Positions 11,197 to 21,519 of a DNA stretch of 64,000 bases are shown in pieces; positions within the stretch are counted from its first letter, which is position 1; every line of letters starts with the position of its first letter. The translations under genes were made by a program, and so were the position numbers. The notes beneath the pieces were generated by a model. The model saw nothing but the letters and a program-made list of their open reading frames with translations, searched no databases and was not told the origin of the DNA. This DNA is from Ryuthela nishihirai (taxonomy: Eukaryota; Arthropoda; Arachnida; Araneae; Heptathelidae), in the NCBI GenBank assembly GCA_038380435.1, contig JAWZYU010000013.1, positions 63,630,446 through 63,694,445 on the forward strand, given 5' to 3'.

Positions 11197-12146
11197 GTAT
11201 GCTAATTCAATATAACTATACTCTAATGATTTTAAAAGAAATACTAAAGTAGTTGTTTAATAGTAAAGGTGTAGGAGTAAAAATGTATTATGCAGTTTAA
11301 TAATTTAGGTTATTTTTGTTATTTTATTAGGTATTAAGTTCTAAATGTTGAAAATCACTTTGAATATCTAAATTATTGACTCAAAATTTTGTTCATTATG
11401 AAGACAATTTTGTAAAATGCAAAGATAATGCTTCATCTTGATAATCAACATATATACATCCTATATCCGTTTATTAGAGTTCATGATTTGTAAAAAAATG
11501 TTGTTTATATATGTTAATTATATTTTATGAACAAGGAAAAATTAAAAGTATCTTTCTCATATTTCTTTATGGAAAGGATCTCCTCACCCCCAAATTATGA
11601 TTTTTGTGCCTTAGCTTAATATATGAATAATTAAACCATTGGTGGAATATTCACATAAAATAGAAAATGGGGAAATGGTGAACTTGACAATTGAGAAAGA
11701 TCAAAGGAGAAAGACGGCAGGGTTCAAAAACTTAATTCTCAGCAGAGTAGCCAGTGATATTTTTAAGTGGTAATTTGGATTTGATAAATGTGAAAATCTG
11801 AAATCATTCAGTAGCATCTCTTTTTCTATACATTATTATTTTATCCTATATTCTACTCTTACTCTTGAGTGCACTGTCTTGCCAACCCAAGTTTTAAAGT
11901 CAATGTAACCACTAGTCCTAATTATAATTTTACTTATGAAATTGTAATAAAAGTTGTTGAAGTTGAACGTAAAAATAAAGTTCAAACTAGAAAGCAAAAT
12001 TTAAGGTAAAACTTAAAAAATAAGTTAGTACAAGATACTTTCTGTTTTATATTTCTGTCATCTATGTAATAAAATTGAGTGTTTGTCAGGCACCTGTTTT
12101 GCTGGTAAAATACTGCCAATAACAACTAGAAAGGCACTTAGAGTAT

Positions 12147-12209
12147 TTTGTAATTACTCTACTAGCTGCCATTGCCCTTAGCAATGGCAGCTAGTAGAGT
12201 AATTACAAA
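12147..12209. repeat. Perfect 29-bp-arm hairpin in an erlin intron
   Basis: Arms 12147-12175 and 12181-12209 are exact reverse complements around a 5-nt loop (CCTTA). A third partial copy of the right arm (CAGCTAGTAGAGTA) follows directly. Confidence 0.92.
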
Positions 12210-12253
12210 GCAGCTAGTAGAGTATTAAAATCTTTACTCCTCATATAAAACTG

Positions 12254-12834
12254 AATCCACTCAAGCAGCTTCTTGACACAGAGCTATGACAGGAGTCTGT
12301 CAGTTTATATGCCATAGTAGAGGAGCAGGGGTGGCTCAGTCGGTAGTGTGCCAAAGCTTGTAATCTGCAGTTCCCAGGTTCTAGTCCTGCCTTAGGCCAG
12401 CATTGAGATTTATCTCCAAAAACTCCCTGCCCTTGGTCAGTAGAGGACATCAATGAACTTAGAAAATCTATCAGATGGAACATTAAGCTGTGGCCCCCAT
12501 GTATGGGGGAGCCATACCCTGTGCACGTTAAAGAACATATTGGATGGCTTTGATTGGAGGCTACCATCTATCTCCCAACAGCTGTCCAGTGAGTCTCCCC
12601 CAACCCTTGTCTGAGCTCTTGGGGTTCCTTATGATCTGGCTATTTAGCCCATTGTGTGCAAAAAATGTCTGCTCAGAGTTAAAACAACCAAACTCCATAG
12701 TAGAAGGTTTTTGAGGAAGGCAGGACCTCATCAGATAAACAACACATCCATGCCTTACCCAGGATCAGTAGCCAAGCATCTTTTTCCTTGATCAGTAGCC
12801 AAGCATGCTAACCACTTGGCCATGGAACTGTGTC
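12254..12834 (-). mobile_element. SINE family B, interrupted by a family A SINE
   Basis: The minus strand has a tRNA-like head near 12834-12740 (GGCCAAGTGGTTAGCATG, A-box type) and a 3' part ending near 12254 with the CTGACAAGCTCC-like block. The copy at 39605-39802 shows the same sequence without interruption. The insertion at 12325-12694 is a family A SINE. A short internal duplication (GATCAGTAGCCAAGCAT) is visible at 12763-12807. Confidence 0.75.
12325..12694 (+). mobile_element. tRNA-derived SINE, family A, copy 3
   Basis: A full-length copy with the head GGCTCAGTCGGTAG and a degraded B box (GGTTCTAGTCC). The target-site duplication CCATAGTAGA (12312-12321 and 12695-12704) lies within SINE family B, making a SINE-in-SINE nest. 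Confidence 0.9.
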
Positions 12835-12849
12835 TTTTTATGTGCACCT

Positions 12850-13095
12850 TAAAATAAAAAAAAAAATTAAAAACATACAATGATGAAATAGCATTCATAT
12901 CAACTAATACTAAACAAAGATAGTGTGCAAGAACTAATTTCTCTTAGCAACTGAACAAAAATTGTCAGTGGCTATCTTCTTTCAAAGTTAATATGAATTC
13001 AATAAGTGATCTCATGACTGGTATGTTTTACTTTTATTTATTACTATTTACACCACATACAGGAAGAGAGGTATTTTTTTTATTTTATATTTAAA
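12850..13095. mobile_element. MITE family M, copy 1
   Basis: Imperfect inverted repeat: ATGATGAAAT...TTCATAT.AAC on the left pairs with GTTAATATGAATTC..T.AGTGAT on the right, with an outer TTCCTGTATGTGG-type motif. It shares structure and sequence with copies at 13330-13600 and 60960-61205. Borders are approximate. Confidence 0.55.
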
Positions 13096-13329
13096 AAGAA
13101 AAAAAGTAAAATATTTAAATTAACGTTTTAATTTGTGAATGTTTTCTAGCTGGAATCAACCCTTTTCGTACAAAGAAATAAGGTGGAATCCACTGACAAG
13201 TTTTTGAAATAGTAGTTATGATTCTGATTATTATAATAAGTAAAATGTGTTGCCTCTTTCTTAAATGAATTATTTCAGGTCATTATTATTTTGTCCAATG
13301 CACTTAAAAAGATACGGAAAGGACAATTT

Positions 13330-13600
13330 TTTAGGAAATGCGTATCTTGCTGTGTTGTGCCATAAAAAGTGAAAAAAAAAAACATACAAATGATGAAATC
13401 ATTTGTTGAATTCATATTATCCTCAAGGGAAGATAGGGCACCAAAACTGATTTCTCCTATCAACTGAACAAAAAATACTAATGCCCTCCTTTGAAGTTAA
13501 TGCAAATTCAGTAAGTGATTTCATCTTTGGTGGGCTTTGCTTTTATTTTTTAGGTTGCATATGAGAAGATATGTATTTTTAAAAACTTTTTGATTTACAT
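13330..13600. mobile_element. MITE family M, copy 2
   Basis: Inverted arms around 13395-13445 and 13480-13530 (GATGAAATCA... pairs with ...TGATTTCATC), with an outer CCTAAAAAAT-like motif. The closest relatives are the copies at 12850 and 60960. It lies 360 bp upstream of the erlin exon at 13959. Confidence 0.6.
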
Positions 13601-13958
13601 ATTAATATGTCCATTTACTGCCTTAAAAAGAGTGGCAACCTCAGAAGATGGATGCAGAGATCTCTATGCACAGCCTCTGTCAGCTAGCTGTGAAAAAAAA
13701 TTGAATGTGTCTTCACCATGTCCTTTTTTAATATTATATAGTTAACATGGTAAGATTTTTAGAAATCCAAAATATGATAGATTTGTAGACCCTCTTGTGA
13801 TAAAATTAACTAATAAAATTAAAATATTTGATAAGAAATCTTAATATTAAAATTTTAATGAAGCATTTTATATTAAAAATTTGTGTATGAAAAATAATTT
13901 CAGTGTATTTCTGTGTTGTTAAACGCTCATTTTTTCAACATTGATTCTTATTTTTTAG

Positions 13959-14020
13959 TGGTGGTGTTATGATATACTTTGACAGAATAGAAGTAGTAAA
14001 CATTTTGAATGCAAACAGTG
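13959..14020 (+). CDS. erlin: Erlin internal exon
   Basis: This 62-nt exon has acceptor TTTTTTAG and donor GTAAGT. Joined to the exon ending at 11196 it completes a Ser codon and reads SGGVMIYFDRIEVVNILNANS, then leaves one base for the next exon. SGGVMIYFDRIEVVN is a near-invariant erlin block. The following segment NILNANS is more divergent than the usual NFLVPNA-like sequence of vertebrates. The 2.76-kb intron upstream holds a hairpin, SINEs and two MITEs; the one downstream is 33.4 kb. Confidence 0.94.
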
Positions 14021-14192
14021 GTAAGTATCGAAGTTTAATTACATAACTTTAATTTGGCATCATAACTCTTATACATTCCTTTGTTTGACATTTGTTCTGT
14101 TTTTCAGCACAAAATATAAAGATCTGTCTTAGCACTAATGGTGAATTAGGTTCAATATCTGTTGTAATAATTAATGTAATAATAAAAATAAA

Positions 14193-14262
14193 TACCCCCT
14201 CAAGCAGCTGCTTGCCACATAGGTCTGACAGGAGCTTGTCAGTTTATATGGCCTAGTATATG
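14193..14262 (-). mobile_element. SINE family B, 3' fragment
   Basis: It matches the 3' part of the copies at 12254 and 39605 (CTCAAGCAGCTGCTTG and GACAGGAGCTTGTCAGTTTA). The tRNA-like head is missing, consistent with 5' truncation. It is followed on the minus strand by an A/T-rich tail. Confidence 0.65.
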
Positions 14263-14838
14263 GTCTGTACAGCAAATGAAAAGAAAATATTGAAGTATAA
14301 AATAATCTGGATCACTGCACTACTGATTAAACAGATTTTAAAGTTATTGATAGCTTATAAGTAAAGGTTCTAGTAGTCTAAAGCTTGACAACTGTAAAAA
14401 CTATATGATCCATGATGCGTACAATTAAAACCATGACATGAAATGAGTTAACCTGAGAATTGGTGGCTTGTCATGTATTTGGAAGTTGGGGAAACAATAT
14501 AGCAGTTGATATACTTTTTTCCCAAGTTAGTGGGTGCACTGTGGTCTTTTTGTCCACCACTGTCTGAAAGCTAAATTTTTTAAGTATTTTGTTATAAATG
14601 CTTATTTTTTTTTAACTTCTTTTCATAATTTTACACTCTACTTTTTGAAACAATGCAGAAGTATAATGTTCTCAGTGATAAAGATTAGGATTGTTTGTTT
14701 GGGAGACAAAATTTTAGGGTGATTCATAATTCTTTTTTTTTTAATCGTCTACTGGAAAAATGATTATTGCAATGTAAATAATGAACCTTACTCAGGTATG
14801 TTACTCATAAATTTAAACCATCATTTTCATTATTTCAT

Positions 14839-15053
14839 AGCCATATGTCAGCAAGTTCAATTCCTTTTTGACACCATGCTTGGTCCTTGGATGTGAAAAA
14901 CTCTTGACATCTGTTTTCAACTTCCTGAAATGTTTGAAACTGCATACCTTGAAGAAAATGAGCCATGGAGCAAAAGAGATGGTAGTAAGAAGGAGCTAGG
15001 TCTGGGCTACACTCAGTGCTAGTTTTTGGAAGTATTTCTTTGGTCCAAAGTGC
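14839..15053 (-). pseudogene. mariner transposase C-terminal fragment
   Basis: Minus-strand reading gives CSPDLAPSYYHLF, then FLQGMQFQTFQEVENRC, then EFFTSKDQAWCQKGIELADIW. This is the standard C-terminus of mariner transposases. The Asp in SPDLAP corresponds to the third catalytic acid of the DD34D triad. The upstream two thirds and clear TIRs are absent, so it is dead. Confidence 0.8.
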
Positions 15054-15384
15054 AATTTTCTATTGTTTTGTTTGAGGAATACCCTGATGTCTGTTTACCA
15101 ATCCTGGGTAATATCGAAGCATCACAGAGTGCGATCTCCACTTGTGCTGAGTCGAGGTTTTCATTGATGTTACGTCCATCAGGAACCAGTTTGAAGCTCC
15201 TTACACCTACAGTTCATACATATACTGCTATGATAAGGCAGTATCAGTTTTGACATTAAAACAAACTTTTTGTTAATATTTAATTTTTTCTGGATATTTT
15301 TTGCCTATATATATAGAACAAGTAAATGTAACAAAAAAAAGTATTTTTTTCCTTATTATTGCACTTCCCTCCCCCAATGTTGAG

Positions 15385-15429
15385 TCCTATTTTTCTATTT
15401 GGCCTGATGCCAAAAGCGTTTCATCACCC
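15385..15429 (-). mobile_element. Possible hAT-type terminus
   Basis: Reverse complement starts CAGGGGTGATGAAACGC, like the hAT termini at 58076 and 60231, and is followed outward by CTTTAAAT. The partner terminus was not found. The segment 15055-15300 to its left has a 75-residue open frame I do not recognise. Confidence 0.3.
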
Positions 15430-15439
15430 CTGCTTTAAA

Positions 15440-16670
15440 TGAATTTGATGCTACAGGAAATGAAGAACAGTGGTAAACTCAGCACCAGAACAAGAGGTAG
15501 ATATCTTTGTCTCAAATAAAAAGCATCTCACTTAGAAATCTACTGCTCCAGATAGCAGAAATCTGTTTATTATCTATGAAAAGAAAAAGAAAATCAGAAG
15601 ACTAACAGAAGATAAATCTCAATCCTATCTAAAAGATATATATTAAAATTTAAAGATTTATGGAAATTCATTAAGAAAAAATAAAATTACACATTGAAGA
15701 AAATCAAAATAATCACTATAAAATTTTTTGAAAATTATACATTTTATAAAGTTTTATATAATTAATATTACTTTTAACAGCTGCTTAAGGTTTTTTTTTT
15801 TTAACTTATTTTTGAGATTAATAATTTTGACTGCTATGTGGATGCTGTTAAATAATTCCATTGTTCTCTTAAGTAATTAGCATGGAATGTTCATATGTTC
15901 CCTTTTTCTCTGATAAAATGCTCATGAGGTATAGGTGCAAGTAGTTGCAGGCATCTCCTCCAACGTCTTGTCCCTACTCAGGTATGAACACCAAAACTGT
16001 TTAGTGGCTGCTGGGATTGGTGCTTCAGAGAGCTCATTTGCAGTGTTGTTTGCAACTTGTCACCTAGTCTGGACAAGCCTTTAAACTCTAGCTGACCATT
16101 TTTGAATAGAATAAATGGCGAAGTCCACACCTAAATTCTTTTACACAGTTGAAGGTCATATATTGTTTCTAAATGTGCATGTATTGAGCTTATACCAGAC
16201 TCTCCCTGCTCTGGTCAACTAAACACTAATTGGATTACTTAGAATCAGCAACTTCAATGTTGAGAGCAGTTGATCTATAGTTGATCAATGCATGTTGAGA
16301 GCAGTTGATCGTGGTTGGGCTATTGGGTTATATTGTTATCTGGGTTGAGCTATTGGGTTGATAAGGAATTAAAATTTTTCTTTCATTAGAGTTGAGGTAC
16401 TTTTAAATTGCACTTTGTGCACTTATGTACGTATTATGTATGTGTAGTGTATTATGCACTTTGTGTTCCCTATTGTTATGTTACTTATCTTCCTATTGCA
16501 TTTCGGTGCCATATGTTGGATAATGTCAGTTTTGTTTCACCATAATTTCATAATCACAGCTGATCACAGAGGTATGTATTTGGATTGTTTTCAAGTCTGA
16601 GCTGCATGAAAATACCTACTCAGAGGCATTTAGTCAATTATTAAACCACGAATCATCTTTACATATTGAT
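15440..16670. other. AT-rich intron sequence, nothing recognised
   Basis: No coding or repeat signature beyond a short duplicated TGTTGAGAGCAGTTGATC at 16258-16311. Confidence 0.45.
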
Positions 16671-16674
16671 TGTT

Positions 16675-17215
16675 AGTTAATAATTAGCTACTAGTTAACT
16701 ATCATTAATATAAAAAAGATGGATGCAGTGACTTGGCTGCAGTGAGCCACTGCTTCCTGTCCCACATGACAAGCTGCCACTGCCGGCGATCCAAGTGCTT
16801 TCAAAAAATACAAAATCGCAATAACATTTGTTCTTATTGTAATGCTAACTTTTGATATATATTGCCCTATTATTGATCAGTTAATGACGTTTATGTATTG
16901 AATATTAATTATTAGCGATTAAGTTAATTTTCATTAATATCAAAAACTTCTGCTGGTTCCATGGGATTATATATGTTTAAAACTTAGGAATGCAGTACAG
17001 TTATCTGAAGCATGTACCATTTCTCGTGCTACATACAAAGCTTGTCATTGTTGAGGATCCAAGCACTGTGCAAAAAAAATTATTGGAGAAAGGAGTGCAA
17101 AAATTGTTGCTATTCTCTCTGTATTGTAAATGCTAACTTTTGTAATATATCTATTGTTGCATGTTTACATGATGCCTACTACGTATTGTTAATTATTAGC
17201 AATTAAGTTAAATAT
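16675..17215. repeat. Two diverged tandem copies of a unit of about 270 bp
   Basis: Shared blocks in the same order in 16675-16945 and 16946-17215 are a GGATGCAGT / GAATGCAGT block, GATCCAAG, AATGCTAACTTTTG, TAATTATTAGC and ATTAAGTTAA. The copies are strongly diverged. No protein is seen. Confidence 0.55.
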
Positions 17216-17792
17216 CATATATATGAAGAAGTACACATGCCAAATATGTGACTAAACCGATTTGCATCTTATGCTGTCTTATAGGAAATATAAGAAAAAG
17301 TATTTCGATAGATAGTGCCATGAGTGGTAACTGAATGTTCTTAAGGTGTTTAAAGTAATGCAAATGAATAATGTACAGTAGAATAGCTTTTCATTGCATT
17401 GAACAATTCATTGAATTGTCTATTTGTGTGTTTTGTGTGGACTCTGGTTCTTGATTTTCCATTTTTAACCTTTTAAGGTGAATAAAAGTTCCAAGTTTAT
17501 TTAACCAGAAAGGATTGGGCTATTCATATATTGTATTTTTTTTTTTAATACAGTTTAGATTTAATTCTCATATATGTAGCATAAAGGTGTAAATTTTGCC
17601 TCTGGTAAGTACTGAAAGTTGCAGACAATTTATGATATTTAGTTAATACCTATTCCCTGTTATTGTATTAAGCAGGAAAGGGGACGATTTCTTCTTTAGT
17701 GATATGCTCTGTTTAAAACGGTTGTTTCTGATGAGAGTATCTTGTTCTGTTTTTTTTTAATAATGCAGTTGGTGGTGCATTGTTTATGATAA

Positions 17793-20051
17793 CACTGGGC
17801 AACAAATTTTCATAAAAGTCATACCTCTGAGATAAAAGTAACCATTTCCTAAAGATTTCAAGGTGCTGAACATGAATATGACAATGAAAATGTAAAATTG
17901 GCTAGGATTTCTGAGAAATCTGCATTAGTTTCTTACATAATAGAGTAATACGTACATATGACATGTATCAGTAAAACTCCGCTTCTACTTCCGACATTGC
18001 TTTGCCCGTTGCTTGTACAGCTGCTCACGATCATCTCTGGGTAGCGTCCAATAGTAGTCAGCCAACATTGAAGTGGACCAGTTTCCCTGGTAGCATTTCT
18101 CCATCTTTGCAATGTCCTGGTGAAAACATTCACTGTGCTCATCACTAACCATGCTGCAGTTGTCATGGAAGAAATCTAAGCGGGAATGAAGAAAGTGGAT
18201 CTTTAAGGACGTATTGCAGCGTTTGTGATACAGAGACAACATGTCCTTAACCAGTTTCTTTTAGTTGTCTGTGCTGACATTCCCAAGGAATTTAGTTGAC
18301 ACCAGACAAAACGTGTCCCAGGCCTCTTTTTCGCCACCCTGAAGCAGGTTGTCGAACATCTGGTCTCTAAACAGCTCATGGATCTGAGGACCCACAAAAA
18401 TTCGCTCTTTAATTTTTGCTTCACTGAGTCATGGTAATTTGTCAGCCAAGTACTTGAAAGCAGATGCAGTCTGGCCCATGGCTTTTATGAAGTTTTTCAT
18501 CACACTGAGTTGGATGTGTAGGGACGGTAGCAGGATTTTGTGCATTTCTGCCAGTGCTGGGTGTTCCACATTCTTCCCTCCAACCTTCAGAGATTTCCTA
18601 TGAGGCCAGTTTCTCTTCATATAGTCAAAAGTCTTTGCTTGATTGTTCCATTCACGTAAGAAACAGCAGTACTTCGTATATCCCAGCTGCAGATCCATCA
18701 ACAGAGCCACTACCTCAAGTCACAACAGAGATGCCAGCCATACTTGCTCTATTGAATACAGTTCAGCAGCTGTTTTAGGTTGTTGTAGGTTTCTTTCATG
18801 TAGAGAGTGTGTCCGACCGGAATGGATGGAAGCCGATTTTCATTATGCAGCAACATTGCCTTGAGACTCAATTTCGAGGAGTCTTTGTATAGTCACCATT
18901 CTTGAGGGTCATGTTTGATTCTGAGGGCATTCATCAGGCCATCTACATCAGAGCAGAACACAAGATCATCTTCCTTTCTGAAGATGAAAGAAAGGCACAA
19001 ACTGCTCATGACGAGTTCGAAGTTCAAAATGAAGTCACTCGGGCATTTTCATTGAGAAGAATCCATTGTTTAAGTCTTGATCCAAGTGACTCTGCTTTGC
19101 CCTTGGACAGCTCCAGATTGCAAACAAGATCATTCATCAGGACCGACGTCGATTTGCCTCCCTCCTCATCCTCTGAATCAATGGAAAATTCTTTTGGTGG
19201 CTTGGAAATGGGAAGACCTTCACTGTGTGGAACTGGTCAGAGAGCAGATTGTATATTCGGTTACGCTATTGTCCACTTCTTTTTCCTTGTGATGCCACCA
19301 GAAACAGGTGGAACCATGCAGAAGTAGCAGTCATTTTGCGTGACTACTTGGCTCTCTCCAAACCATAGAAACAGCAAATGGCATCCCCACTTTTTCACTT
19401 TTCAGCCACTTCAGAAGATTTCTTGCACATGTACAGCAGCATATGTGTGGGGCCCAGGTCTTGTCCTGGTCCCTGATCTTGTATCCAAAATAAAACTCAT
19501 ATGCCGCTTTCACTATTGGAGTGATTGCCTTTTTCTTACTTGCAAATGTCACTTCCTGCAAATGTAACAAAATGTATCTGCATTATAAACACAGTTAGGA
19601 GGCATCACTACTACTGGATTAAAGCTGCAAGAATTGCTTCTGTTGTACTTATGACTCAGGGGTAAATGAGAGTTACTCAAAAGACTTGCTCACCCTATGA
19701 GACGTCGCTTACAATTAACAATTGCATCATCTTTTGTCCACGATCGTAAAGCTGCAATGTCATGACTCAACTACATTGCATCAGATAATGATGCAATACT
19801 TCCGGGGGTTGTGTGTATGGTAGGCTGATGCAGTGCAATGCAATATGTTGCAATCTGGAGTTTAAAATACAGTGTTGCGAAATGGTTACCTATGTACTCA
19901 ATGCAGACTGAGTCGTTTATACATGACCATCTCAGTCTCTCGTAAACAAGAGCTAATCGACAAATTTTATTGTCATTTTCGTGTTCAGCACCTCGAAATT
20001 AGTAAAGATTTGCTATTTTCATTTCAAAGCCTTTTTGTGTGTTGCCCAGTG
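17793..20051 (-). mobile_element. DNA transposon with CACTGGGCAACA ends
   Basis: Terminal inverted repeats CACTGGGCAACA are exact at both ends and flanked by TAA at 17790-17792 and 20052-20054. A second subterminal motif (AGGTGCTGAACA followed by ATGACAAT) occurs about 75 bp inside each end. At 2,259 bp it encloses a degraded gene (17985-19570, minus). CAC-starting TIRs and a 3-bp duplication suggest the CACTA/Mirage/Chapaev group, but this assignment is inference and no DDE motif was recognised. Confidence 0.75.
17985..19570 (-). pseudogene. Degraded copy of a conserved multicopy invertebrate protein
   Basis: In order on the minus strand: an N-terminal block DQDKTWAPHICCCTCARNLL ending in VWREP (about 19570-19350), a LSKGKAESLGSRLKQW block (about 19120-19060), a LLMDLQLGYTKYCCFLREW block (18705-18640), a LPSLHIQLSVMKNFIKAMG block (about 18530-18470), KFLGN (near 18290), and a C-terminal block FHQDIAKMEKCYQGNWS...MLADYYW (18145-18040). 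I recognise these as belonging to an uncharacterised protein family present in many copies in arthropod and cnidarian genomes. Its biochemical function is unknown to me. Several frameshifts and stops break it. Its position between matched TIRs indicates it is transposon cargo or the transposase. The 141-residue plus-strand frame at 18902-19327 is its antisense shadow. Confidence 0.75.
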
Positions 20052-20059
20052 TAATTAGT

Positions 20060-20420
20060 GTTTTTTAGGCTTGTTTTATATATTAATGTTGTATACATGT
20101 TGTTTATACTAATGGAATTATTTAGTTCAGGGGGCTTTTCTATTCTGTGGAGTGACGGTAAATTGCTTATGATAATTTGTTAACAATTTACTGCCACTCC
20201 ACTTTTTTAGTTTTAGGCTTGTTTTCTCTGATGAGACTATTTAGTTCTGTGGGATTTTTTTTATACTGAGGATCAGTGGCAACTTGTTTACGATAATTCG
20301 TGTTCTTAAAACTTGTTCTTTCTGATGAGATTATTTAGTTCCAAGTGCTTTTTCATACTGTGGATTAGTGATGAATTGTTTACAGTTTTGTTTCTTAGGC
20401 TTATTATAGGATTGGTGTGT
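20060..20420. repeat. Degenerate tandem repeat, unit about 110-150 bp
   Basis: A recurring order of TTAGGCTTGTTT, GATGAGA.TATTTAGTTC, CTTTTTCATACTGTGGA and AATTGTTTACGATAATT is seen about three times. Confidence 0.55.
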
Positions 20421-20942
20421 GCTGTGGTTAGTGAAAAGGTTGGAACTGTTGTTCGTTGTGTAACAGTATGTTCAGGTTAAAATGGTTGTCTCCGATAACT
20501 TTCTTCTAGAGTTTTCTTAAATTGCAAAATGGCAGTTTTTTTTTTAACAGTATGCACTTGTTAGAATAGATACTGGCGATGAGATTATTGATATTTGAGT
20601 TTTTTTTTATTTCAGGATGAAGGTTCATTTGTTAGTGATAATAGGCTGTTGAAACAAAGTAGCCTCGGATGGTACTGACTGACATTTGTTGTATAATGAT
20701 ATGCGCAGTTAGGAAAATATGTCTTGGATACTATTAGTTCTGTTGGTTTTCTTTTATTTGTGGAAGCAGTTTTATGCTTAGGTATAAGTATTTATGATTA
20801 TATTCTTTACTCAGCATATTCTTTTTGTAAGGATTCTCTTCACTGCTAGTATACAATTGTTTAGATTATTATTTGTAGAACTTTCCAAGAAGTTGAATAT
20901 TCTTTCTGATGTCATATTGAAACACGTTTTTAATTCATTGAA

Positions 20943-20991
20943 ATCACATATTTAGTGGGGGGGTTTCTATGGAAACCCCACTAAATATGTG
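20943..20991. repeat. Hairpin in intron sequence
   Basis: ATCACATATTTAGTGGGG pairs exactly with CCCCACTAAATATGTGAT; GTTTC/GGAAAC adds to the stem, with a few unpaired G residues and a short loop. Confidence 0.8.
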
Positions 20992-21245
20992 ATGTATATC
21001 ACTTGTTTTTCTCTTAAATGTGGTTATCTACTTTTAAACAGCTTGGTATAGTTCTGGAAAAATTAAATTTTTATGTCACTGTGTCATCACTGGGAGTCCA
21101 GAAGTTAAGCGTTTCATCAAGAAGCAAAGCTTTATTGCATTGCATTAAGAAAAGGCACTTTAGCACCATAAACTGCAGAACTGCTGTGCTCTGATTACAT
21201 CCAATTTTTCATTATTCTAAATTGTAATTTCAGTCATGCAAGGTT

Positions 21246-21519
21246 AGCAGTTCTGCAGATAGTTAATGTTTTGTGGGGGAAGAAACAGATGGGTATACAG
21301 GTATGGAAGTATAAGCATGTAAGGTCATTGAAGGTGAGGATTCTGTCATGGTAGATGAATTGAGCATTTTAATGATGTTCTAAACGATGTGTTCAGTGTT
21401 CTAAACAATGTGTTCAGTTCCACTTCCATTGCTTGTATTGATGATAGATGCATTTCTGGCATTAATGTTGGCCCTATATCACAGTCTGAAGTTATTTTGA
21501 CTATCTCTAAACTTAAACT
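21246..21519 (+). mobile_element. RTE LINE, older copy, left part
   Basis: Counterpart of about 23430-23685 in the intact copy, reading into ATCTCTAAACTTAAACT. It continues at 25189 after the inserted full-length element; both sides share the duplication AAACTTAAACT. Confidence 0.85.

Noticed and set aside
17771..17790. GGTGGTGCATTG resembling the YYRGGAL codons of an erlin N-terminal exon
   Set aside because: It lies downstream of the exon that should follow it, and the surrounding residues do not match.
18902..19327. 141-codon plus-strand ORF
   Set aside because: It is antisense to the recognised degraded gene of the 17793-20051 transposon.
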